Assembly (NCBI GenBank): GCA_002319075.1
Contig: NVQB01000001.1
Coordinates: forward strand, 1,178,001 to 1,242,000
DNA: 64,000 bases
DNA from: Sphingobacteriaceae bacterium
GTDB taxonomy: Bacteria > Bacteroidota > Bacteroidia > B-17B0 > Aurantibacillaceae
Direction: 5' to 3'
Shown here one piece after another: positions 57,527-64,000 of this stretch. Position 1 is the first letter of the stretch, and every line of letters starts with the position of its first letter. The notes under the pieces were generated by a model that was given only the letters and a program-made list of their open reading frames with translations, made no database searches and had not been told where the DNA came from. A program made the position numbers and the translations under genes.

Positions 57527-58516
57527 CTACAATCCCAGCCAGCTTTTAGCGGCTGATCCCATTATAGTTTCTTTCTCTGATTGTTTTAGTGGCGAGGTTC
57601 TCACAAGTTCTCCAGGTACTGCTTCGCCTAAGGGAAAAGGATAATCGCTTCCCTGCACAACTTTATCAACGCCAACCATATCAATAATGTATTGTAGCAT
57701 CTTATGATCGCATACATGACTATCCACCCAAAACTTTCCGAGATAATCTTTGGGATTTACCGGATTATCGATAGCTACAAGGTCTGGACGGCAATCCCAG
57801 CCATGTTCGATGCGACTGATGGTTGGTAAAAAAGATCCTCCACCATGTGCAAAACACACTTTCAGATTTTTATATTTTTCAAAAATTCCACCAAAAATCA
57901 TACTGCAAATGGCTCTGCTGATTTCTGCGGGCATTCCTACAAGCCACGGTAACCAATATTTTGCCATGTGTTCTTGTCCCATCATTTGCCAGGGATGCAC
58001 CAATATAGCAGCGTTTAATTTTTCGCAGGCTGCAAAAAACTCATCAAACTGCGTTTCGTTCAAATTTAAATTATTGATGTTACTACCTATTTGTACACCT
58101 CTGAAACCGAGTTTCATACAACGCTCTAACTCTTTTACGGCCATATCTGTATCCTGCATGGGCACGGTAGCTAATCCAATAAATTTTTCAGGATGATTAT
58201 TTACAGTAGTTGCAATGTCATCATTTAAGAATTGACTGATCTCGAGACCATCTTTTGCTTTTGCCCAATAGCTGAACATTACAGGAATGGTACAGATAAC
58301 CTGCATGTCGGCCAAGTGGTGTTGCATCTCATTTATTCGTACTTCAGCATCCCAGCAATTATCGGTTATTTCTCTAAAGCGTTTGTTTCCCTGCATCATC
58401 CAGGCTCTTCCCGGCGCATGATGATCTAAAGTGATGAATTCACCATAACCAAATTTCTTGGTAAAATCCGGAAGTTGTTTAGGGATAATGTGCGTGTGAG
58501 TATCTATAGTAAACAT
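57527..58516 (-). CDS. ACMSD-like amidohydrolase
   Basis: Metal-dependent hydrolase/decarboxylase of 329 residues in the aminocarboxymuconate-semialdehyde decarboxylase family. The HxH metal site is at the N-terminus (DTHTHIIPKQLP), CFAHGGGSFLP supplies a further His, and the Asp ligand is in VVQGSDYPFPLGE. Decarboxylation of ACMS in tryptophan breakdown is the best-known activity, but no kynurenine-pathway gene is present. It is the third gene of a tight unit with a beta-lactamase-like hydrolase (4-bp gap) and a lipoprotein. Confidence 0.9.
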   Translation of the reverse strand: MFTIDTHTHIIPKQLPDFTKKFGYGEFITLDHHAPGRAWMMQGNKRFREITDNCWDAEVRINEMQHHLADMQVICTIPVMFSYWAKAKDGLEISQFLNDDIATTVNNHPEKFIGLATVPMQDTDMAVKELERCMKLGFRGVQIGSNINNLNLNETQFDEFFAACEKLNAAILVHPWQMMGQEHMAKYWLPWLVGMPAEISRAICSMIFGGIFEKYKNLKVCFAHGGGSFLPTISRIEHGWDCRPDLVAIDNPVNPKDYLGKFWVDSHVCDHKMLQYIIDMVGVDKVVQGSDYPFPLGEAVPGELVRTSPLKQSEKETIMGSAAKSWLGL

Positions 58517-58520
58517 GATG

Positions 58521-59708
58521 TTATTTTTTAACTGCGTGTTTTTTTTGTAATTCGTAATTATAAAATTGTCTTCCTAATTCAGCTAAATAAGGAAGCGCAA
58601 TTGTTTTGTAATCGTATTTTCCATCGTTGATGACCTCATCTTCATTTGCATAAATTACCGCACTCAGCATAAATTCTATTCCGGCGGATTTATCTAAAAA
58701 GTAAGCACAGTCGGACATAAAGCCATACGATTGCCCCACAATATTAGTAATTATTAAATTAGTATTTTCGATAGACCTTTTTGAATCGCCATAAAAAAGG
58801 TACTTTTTATAACTGTCGTAATAAACCTTAGGATCGTATTTAGGGCTGATACTTTGGCGGGGAAAAATGCTGAGGTAGTTCCTGAGAAATAATCTTTGCT
58901 CTTCTGTAATTTTAAACTTACCGGATTGGTTGAAAATAAGTTCTTGTAAAATCGTGTGACAATCAATAAGGCTCATGTAGTTGGAGCCAGCAAAGTTTTT
59001 GGGAGTGTTTATTTTTTTATTATTTGAATCGTAATATGCTTTTCCAACTTGCATATTCCGATCAGTACTGGCATAGTGCCGTGCGGAGGTTTGTTCCTTT
59101 TGGGTGTATAATACATTTAAATTAGGATCGAGGAAAGAAACAGGGTTTGTTATAACATTGTCTTTTCCACGGCAATTACCGTCATAACGACTCAAAATAC
59201 GAATCCCTGGATAACCCCCCTTCTCCAGATTTTCATGAATATAATCTACGCCAAGAAATTCGTAAACCCTGCTGTAGGCTGCATTATCACTTACCAATAG
59301 CATTTTTTTTATATACTGCTCAATACTTGGATAGTTATTTGAAGAACTTGTGTCGCGCTTTACTTTTTTGTGACAGATTATGGAACTATCCGTAAACATT
59401 ATAGCATCCTGGTTCACGCCTATCTCATTGAGTTTTTGAAGAGCCAAAATACTTACAGGCAATTTTACAAGACTTGCGCAGTAAAAATAGTTTTCAGGCT
59501 TTACATTAAAATAATGATTCGTAAAACCAGGTTTATCGCCAGAGCGGTTAATCTCGGTATAAATAATTTGAAGGTGATATTTATCTGGCTGAGAACTTAT
59601 TTTTTTTAGCAGTGGACTTTTTTTAAAAATGGTGTCGAAACCAAACTGGCAGTAGCTTAAAGTTGGCCATTTAAGACAAATAAGTATGAGCAGACACCAT
59701 CTTAGCAT
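58521..59708 (-). CDS. Class A beta-lactamase-like serine hydrolase, secreted
   Basis: A 395-residue exported protein. Signal peptide (about 1-20), then a beta-lactamase2-type domain with the nucleophile motif SLVK (Ser79, Lys82) and the SDN motif (Ser140-Asp-Asn142). A KTG/HTG equivalent is not obvious, so activity on beta-lactams is not established; relatives include penicillin-binding-like esterases. It lies 3 bp downstream of the lipoprotein gene and 4 bp upstream of the ACMSD-like gene, all on the minus strand. Confidence 0.82.
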   Translation of the reverse strand: MLRWCLLILICLKWPTLSYCQFGFDTIFKKSPLLKKISSQPDKYHLQIIYTEINRSGDKPGFTNHYFNVKPENYFYCASLVKLPVSILALQKLNEIGVNQDAIMFTDSSIICHKKVKRDTSSSNNYPSIEQYIKKMLLVSDNAAYSRVYEFLGVDYIHENLEKGGYPGIRILSRYDGNCRGKDNVITNPVSFLDPNLNVLYTQKEQTSARHYASTDRNMQVGKAYYDSNNKKINTPKNFAGSNYMSLIDCHTILQELIFNQSGKFKITEEQRLFLRNYLSIFPRQSISPKYDPKVYYDSYKKYLFYGDSKRSIENTNLIITNIVGQSYGFMSDCAYFLDKSAGIEFMLSAVIYANEDEVINDGKYDYKTIALPYLAELGRQFYNYELQKKHAVKK

Positions 59709-59711
59709 TCC

Positions 59712-60896
59712 TTAATTGCGCCTGGCTACCATTAAATTGCTGTTCTTATCTTTAAAATTGTAACCAATTCCAAAACCAAGTGCAGTTGAATTGCCGTGTT
59801 TATAAAGCGAATCAAGATCTTTTTGGTAAGCGTTTTTAAAGAGGGAGATGGGTTTGGTATATTCGCCGAATAATTTGTAGCTCCAGTTTGCATCATCTTG
59901 TTTAAAGTAACGCAAAGCTATACCACTATCATCCTGTACAATAGTAGAAGAGCCTTTTAAAATAATTTCACGTACAAATGAAAAATAGGTTTTATGCAAA
60001 AGGTAAGACGCTCCTTTAAGATAGGTATTAAAATTTTTAAAGCTTCGAAGATAAGTCTTGAAACCTGGATTTGAATCCAAAGCCACATCCACTACATTAA
60101 GAGAATAATAGTTCAATTCTTTTAACTTGTTCTCGGCAGTTTTATACAGAATCTCCACGCCTTTACTTTTAAGATTAGAAGTTTTTAAAGTTTCGAATGA
60201 AGCCAAATATATCTTATTACCCAGAGAGTCGACAGTGACAGGTTTTGCAGAAACGATGGCATTTCCGGTTCTGCTTAAAAACAAAAACAATAAATGAATG
60301 GTTCCGTCTACCTCTCCGTTTTTAAGATCTTTACTCATAGCTTCTGTTCTAAAAAAACTAAAGTTTAAAATTGCATGTAAAGAAGAATTCAGTTTATCGT
60401 AATAGCGTTTTAATGAATCTCCTTTTAATGCGTTAAATTCCGGTAAGGTTCCTACAGGTTCCAATCCTATCATAACTGTTTTATCAGCCTGTGGGAAAAA
60501 CAAATTCGCGTATAAAATATCCGGACCAGAAAAAGGATAAAACAAGTTTGGTTCAGGTTTTATTTCTACCATAAGTTCTTTGTTTCTGAACTCCAGCAAT
60601 TTTTGCATACGTGTGGAATCGAAATTATTCCAGCGTTTTGAAAAGTCATCTGAAAAATTTTTGTAGTGTTGATTTTCCGTGGTACCACTAAACATTTTTC
60701 CAGGAGGATAAATACCGGCAATTAATTCTGCCACAGCATTCAGAGAGTCGTTGATTTTTATCTCCGGTTTTTCAGCTATTTTTGTTAAGCTATCTGTAAC
60801 AAGTGAATCTTTCTGATTCTTTTTTTCACTATGAGCATTATCGTTTTTCGGCGCGCAACCTAAAAGTAATAAAGCCAAAACAATGTATTTTGTCAT
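59712..60896 (-). CDS. Putative lipoprotein, 394 aa
   Basis: Unrecognised lipoprotein with lipobox LLLGC (Cys14) and a charged linker (about 18-55, rich in Lys, Asp and Ser). The mature part is a mixed alpha/beta domain with AELIAGIYPPGKMF, FYPFSGPDILYANLFFP (a recurring block in Bacteroidota hypothetical lipoproteins) and IALRYFKQDDANWSYKLFGEY. It is the first gene of the unit and has an exact TACTTTTG 5 bp before its ATG. Function unknown; co-transcription with the hydrolase suggests an envelope role. Confidence 0.75.
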   Translation of the reverse strand: MTKYIVLALLLLGCAPKNDNAHSEKKNQKDSLVTDSLTKIAEKPEIKINDSLNAVAELIAGIYPPGKMFSGTTENQHYKNFSDDFSKRWNNFDSTRMQKLLEFRNKELMVEIKPEPNLFYPFSGPDILYANLFFPQADKTVMIGLEPVGTLPEFNALKGDSLKRYYDKLNSSLHAILNFSFFRTEAMSKDLKNGEVDGTIHLLFLFLSRTGNAIVSAKPVTVDSLGNKIYLASFETLKTSNLKSKGVEILYKTAENKLKELNYYSLNVVDVALDSNPGFKTYLRSFKNFNTYLKGASYLLHKTYFSFVREIILKGSSTIVQDDSGIALRYFKQDDANWSYKLFGEYTKPISLFKNAYQKDLDSLYKHGNSTALGFGIGYNFKDKNSNLMVARRN

Positions 60897-60901
60897 GGCC
60901 G

Positions 60902-60909
60902 CAAAAGTA
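60902..60909 (-). promoter_or_regulatory. -7 element of the lipoprotein-hydrolase-ACMSD unit
   Basis: Minus-strand TACTTTTG, an exact TAnnTTTG match, 5 bp before the ATG at 60896, implying a nearly leaderless transcript. Confidence 0.5.
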
Positions 60910-60987
60910 ATAAAATTGTGCGTATGCCTATTAAAAAAGGGACAATTACCCTAAGAGACGGCTGTTAAATTTAAAGGGAACCGGAGT

Positions 60988-61335
60988 TTAATCCTGATTA
61001 TCGCGAAGTTCGATGAGTTTTGCTTTTATATTCTTAAGTTTTTCAATCACATCGGCATGGGAGCCTGCTGACTTAACAACAGATTTATTTTTAAGTTGTT
61101 CCTTTGCGCCTTGAATGGTATACCCTTTTTGTTTTACCAGCTCAACGATGCTGGCAATGTGTTCGATATCCTTTTTTGTAAATAAGCGATTACCTTTTTT
61201 GTTTTTCGTCGGTTTAAGTACGTCAAATTCCTTTTCCCAAAAACGAAGCGTACTGGCGTTTAAGTCAAACAAGTCAGAAACCTCGCTAATGGAATAGTAT
61301 AGCTTTTCGGTTTCTTCTTTTTCGTTTACACTCAT
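60988..61335 (-). CDS. MerR-family transcriptional regulator
   Basis: DNA-binding protein of 115 residues. The winged helix-turn-helix starts YYSISEVSDLFDLNASTLRFWE and is followed by the wing GNRLFTKKDIEHI and a short coiled coil (about 72-110). The effector domain is almost absent, as in the small MerR proteins of Bacteroidota that lack metal-binding Cys. It is transcribed alone; the upstream 156 bp carry the terminator of the neighbouring lipoprotein gene. Confidence 0.92.
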   Translation of the reverse strand: MSVNEKEETEKLYYSISEVSDLFDLNASTLRFWEKEFDVLKPTKNKKGNRLFTKKDIEHIASIVELVKQKGYTIQGAKEQLKNKSVVKSAGSHADVIEKLKNIKAKLIELRDNQD

Positions 61336-61441
61336 AATAGGATTTTTAACTGTTTTAAAAGTAAATCTATTTGTTACAAAGTCAATCTTTAGTTTTCAAC
61401 AGAAAACCTATGATTTAAACAGTAAGCGAAGGTTATGAGCA

Positions 61442-61472
61442 TAAAAAAAGCCATCTCCGCAGAGATAGCTTT
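61442..61472 (-). terminator. Intrinsic terminator
   Basis: Minus-strand stem AGCTATCTC (61470-61462) / GAGATGGCT (61457-61449), tetraloop TGCG, followed by T7; ends the 61.5-62.5 kb gene. Confidence 0.9.
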
Positions 61473-61491
61473 CGTTCTGATAATTTCCAGA

Positions 61492-62481
61492 TTAAGGAAG
61501 TGTTATATTAAATACACGCCCGTTAATAGTTACCGTTGCAGCCATGTCACAAGCACCATTTCCGAAATCTATGGTACGTAATGGACGGCTACCTGGTGTA
61601 TAAGCAATAGTTCCACTAATAAAAGGGTGACGGTGAGGGCGGGAAACAGGATCGGGAGCGCAATTAAAATCTCTTACCAGGTTGGTAGCGTTTGCAGTAA
61701 AGTTTTCTCCTTTAGCATTAACACCACTGGCGCTGCCATTGATTTTCACCATGGCCTTAGTCCAATCGATTGGCATAGCCTGACCTTTATAACAGAGTGT
61801 ATCACCTGTATTCATCAATTCCTTTGTACGGTTGCAAGACCAGCTAATAGTACCTCCGCTATTTGGTTTTACTATAGAGATATTGGCTACAACCGACCAT
61901 TTAAGATTAGTTCCGGGATTAGCAGTACTCGGAATAGAGCTGGAAGTAATATTACTTACTGACTTGCTAATAATAGTTACAGCGTACCCATCAACCACAT
62001 AATTCTGAGATGTTACACTCATGTTAAAGCCTGGATTTCTGTAGCGGGTGGCACCTGATGCAGATCCTGAAAAATCATAGATCAATTTTCCGGTACGGGT
62101 TCTACCATCTTTTCCAATACAACCGCTTGTACCAAAGTCGATGGTTACAACTTGATTATTCACTGTTACTGCTGCACATCCCGACGCTTCCAATGCTTCA
62201 ACAGAAGAAGGGCCACTTGTCTTGTAGGTAGATAAAGACCCATTGTCTGAAACCTGGCTTCCCATAGACTCTATATCTGCTACATAACTTTCAGCCACAT
62301 TATTATCAGTGGCGGTGCTTTGTTCTGTATCTTCGGCGATAGTTTCTTCCTTATCTTTTTTACGGCACGAGCTAAAAGATAAAGAGGCTACTGTAAAAAT
62401 TACTGCGAGACCCATAGAGATTTTGGATGTTCTATATCCCGGCTTGTACTGACCTTTGAGGTTTTTTAGTTGATTTTCCAT
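61492..62481 (-). CDS. Putative lipoprotein, 329 aa
   Basis: Unrecognised exported protein. The lipobox FSSC (Cys39) is preceded by a hydrophobic stretch (MGLAVIFTVASLSF); an internal ATG at residue 23 (62415) would give a more typical lipoprotein signal and may be the real start. The mature part is Gly/Ser/Thr/Asn-rich and beta-sheet-like (GASGATRYRN type; here SGSASGATRYRNPGFNMSVTSQNY), with several Cys and repeated DFG motifs (VTIDFGTSGCIG, TIDFGNGACD). No known domain recognised. Confidence 0.72.
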   Translation of the reverse strand: MENQLKNLKGQYKPGYRTSKISMGLAVIFTVASLSFSSCRKKDKEETIAEDTEQSTATDNNVAESYVADIESMGSQVSDNGSLSTYKTSGPSSVEALEASGCAAVTVNNQVVTIDFGTSGCIGKDGRTRTGKLIYDFSGSASGATRYRNPGFNMSVTSQNYVVDGYAVTIISKSVSNITSSSIPSTANPGTNLKWSVVANISIVKPNSGGTISWSCNRTKELMNTGDTLCYKGQAMPIDWTKAMVKINGSASGVNAKGENFTANATNLVRDFNCAPDPVSRPHRHPFISGTIAYTPGSRPLRTIDFGNGACDMAATVTINGRVFNITLP

Positions 62482-62576
62482 TTTTTATTCTGGTTTAGTT
62501 TATTTGAATCTTTGACTCAAGGAATGCATCAAGGTTTAACCAAAAAAGAAATAATTTAAAAAAAAAAGAAAAATAC

Positions 62577-63506
62577 TTAGTAATAAATCGGATAAAAACG
62601 AAAGCCGTTCTTAGTGCATTGCAGGGCTGGCGCTGGAAATTTCAGCATGTTAACCACTGAAAAAATTCCTTTTAAAATTTTTGATTTTGTTTTAATACGT
62701 GTCAGGTCCACATCTAAACTTAAATAGAATCTTCGTTCTCTGTCAAATTTTAAAACGTTCCCTTCATTATCCACAACCACACTATTATTGTAGTGACCAC
62801 CAAGCATGCCATAAGCACCATAGCCCAAGGCTATATTTAACCATTTCGGAAATTTGTTTTCTCTTTTTATAAATGCAGAAGGATTTATGCTTAACCAATA
62901 AGTTTGTCCATTGTAATCCTTTAGAACCTGCGTGTAAGGTGTTTCACCAAGTAAAGCAGGATTGTATTTTGCAAGTCCGCTTTCTGAATAAGACAATTTT
63001 AGCTGGAAACGCTGTTCTCTCCAGGCAAGCTCCTGGGCAATAGCCATGCCGGTTCCCAAACCATCGGCCAATTGATCTCCCCATGAAAATCCCCAGCCTC
63101 TGCTAAAACCATCCATTACTTCTATTGTTGTCATGTACACAAATCCAATACCCCCACCGTAAATAAGTTTTTGTTTTCTTGTATAACCTGCCCAGTCAAA
63201 AGCATTCATCATTAAGCGTGACATTTGATATGTGGTGAAAGTATGTCCTACTTTATCCATCTGAAGCCACTCTTTGTTATCATTGAAAAAATGAAATTTC
63301 CCTGTATTATATCCGCTATACCAGGCTACGTTCAAATAAAAAAGAGAACCTACAGTTAAGGCACCTGTTGAAGATGCAAGAACTACTTTTCGCTTTTTAA
63401 ATGGGTCGGCTTTAAGAGAATCGTTTTGACCCAAAAAAACCTGAGTCAGAAAAACTAAAAAAATAAATAAGGAAAGCCTCGGGCGCATCCCTGTAAAGAT
63501 AAGCAT
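62577..63506 (-). CDS. DUF2279 domain-containing protein
   Basis: A 309-residue exported protein. The signal peptide lies near residues 7-27 (LSLFIFLVFLTQVFLGQ), so the start could also be the ATG of residue 7 (63488). The DUF2279 core includes WLQMDKVGHTFTTYQMSRLM and EVMDGFSRGWGFSWGDQLAD, with His and Asp pairs conserved in the YfiM/DUF2279 family. It overlaps the stop of the upstream gene by only a few bases (TAAATG), so the two are co-transcribed. Predicted membrane or periplasmic location; function unknown. Confidence 0.85.
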   Translation of the reverse strand: MLIFTGMRPRLSLFIFLVFLTQVFLGQNDSLKADPFKKRKVVLASSTGALTVGSLFYLNVAWYSGYNTGKFHFFNDNKEWLQMDKVGHTFTTYQMSRLMMNAFDWAGYTRKQKLIYGGGIGFVYMTTIEVMDGFSRGWGFSWGDQLADGLGTGMAIAQELAWREQRFQLKLSYSESGLAKYNPALLGETPYTQVLKDYNGQTYWLSINPSAFIKRENKFPKWLNIALGYGAYGMLGGHYNNSVVVDNEGNVLKFDRERRFYLSLDVDLTRIKTKSKILKGIFSVVNMLKFPAPALQCTKNGFRFYPIYY

Positions 63507-64000
63507 TTAGAAATCATTATAGTCTACCAGGTCCTCAACGGATTTAAGATTTAAATCTGATTTTTTCTTCTTCGGAGAAAGAGGAATTTGCGCATTACCA
63601 TTACTATTCGGGTCAATGCTAGTATTCAAATCAACAGCATCATAAATATTCTTATTATTAAAGTAAGACCGCGTTTTACCGAATTTTAAAACGAATCCGA
63701 AATTGAAAAAGAGTGAAGGCGCTATGTTCTTTCTATAAAAATAAGTACTATAATAACTTCGTCTTCTGTTAGCGTTTTCAGAGTAAAAGGTAATTGTGTT
63801 TCCTGTGCTTAGGCCTGTTGCTAAATAAAAATTAAAATTACGACTTACCCTAATATCAAACCTTACTCCCGTATTCAGTTCCCTGCGGGTGAAATGGAAA
63901 GTGGCATCGGTTTTTTTGTAATACAGAGAATCGGCATTTGAAAAATTAAACAGACCTCCCTGCGGACGTGTGTAAAAACTAAAAATAACTTTTGAACCCA
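63507..64000 (-). CDS. Outer-membrane beta-barrel protein (partial, DUF6268-like)
   Basis: C-terminal part of an exported barrel protein; the start lies beyond the right edge. The minus-strand frame is open from base 64000 to a TAA at 63507-63509, immediately followed by the ATG of the DUF2279 gene. Visible strands include FTRRELNTGVRFDIRVSRNF, LYLATGLSTGN-type (here FYLATGLSTGNTITFY) and SLFFNFGFVLKFGKTRSYFNN, and the tail ends EDLVDYNDF. The layout recalls the DUF6268 outer-membrane family often found beside DUF2279 in Bacteroidota, with moderate confidence. Confidence 0.7.
   Translation of the reverse strand, partial: GSKVIFSFYTRPQGGLFNFSNADSLYYKKTDATFHFTRRELNTGVRFDIRVSRNFNFYLATGLSTGNTITFYSENANRRRSYYSTYFYRKNIAPSLFFNFGFVLKFGKTRSYFNNKNIYDAVDLNTSIDPNSNGNAQIPLSPKKKKSDLNLKSVEDLVDYNDF

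Overview
The window looks like a chromosomal segment of a low-GC Bacteroidota bacterium, probably a Flavobacteriales- or Sphingobacteriales-like environmental lineage. The signs are type IX secretion (T9SS) C-terminal sorting domains of both type A and type B, a PorP/SprF-family protein, an ECF-sigma/FecR pair, DUF2795, DUF1573 and DUF2279 proteins, sensor kinases with Reg_prop propellers, and repeated TAnnTTTG promoter elements in place of sigma-70 boxes. I see no tRNA, rRNA, CRISPR array, prophage or complete insertion sequence. Most of the window is core genome with some lineage-specific cassettes.

Layout. 0-6 kb: an OppB/DppB-type permease cut by the left edge, a patatin fused to an outer-membrane barrel, DUF2795, an AMP nucleosidase-MeaB pair, and an orphan HsdR-N domain protein. 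6.1-6.9 kb: gene-free tandem repeats (103-bp and 22-bp periods) ending against dnaN. 6.9-13.1 kb (minus): dnaN, DUF4340, a PorP/SprF-like protein and a large CotH-like protein with a type B sorting domain, which looks like a secretion partner and its cargo. 13.3-22.4 kb: housekeeping genes (an amidophosphoribosyltransferase homologue, smpB, uvrB, a VanX-like dipeptidase, yajQ, an HddA-like kinase, purC). 22.5-25.6 kb: a structured intergenic segment, then a small signalling island with a PAS-SpoIIE phosphatase, a PAS/H-box protein without an ATPase domain, and two unrecognised small proteins. 25.7-28.5 kb: three tandem secreted T9SS paralogues with the remnant of a fourth. 28.5-38.9 kb: a HerA-like ATPase, an OmpR-type two-component system, DUF1573, a T9SS protein, pckA, small lipoproteins, def and guaB. 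39.4-43.1 kb: a LytTR regulator with a giant propeller kinase. 43.4-49.6 kb: idi, an outer-membrane protein, FecR and ECF sigma, a monooxygenase with a DUF62 protein, and PhoH. 49.7-53.2 kb: a nucleotide-sugar operon (UDP-glucose dehydrogenase, UDP-glucuronate decarboxylase-like, DegT aminotransferase). 53.6-55.9 kb: an AT-rich region and dnaA. 56-64 kb: a 3-hydroxyacyl-CoA dehydrogenase, an ACMSD-like amidohydrolase in a tight operon with a class A beta-lactamase-like hydrolase and a lipoprotein, a MerR regulator, a lipoprotein, DUF2279, and an outer-membrane protein cut by the right edge.

No clearly novel multi-gene defence or biosynthetic system stands out. The most interesting candidates are the T9SS cargo/partner pair with a degenerate CotH motif, the tandem secreted paralogues with a relic, the ATPase-less PAS/H-box protein in its signalling island, the mutually exclusive hairpins at 22.56-22.67 kb, and the tandem repeat block beside dnaN. 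Family calls come from motifs and overall sequence character, without database searches.
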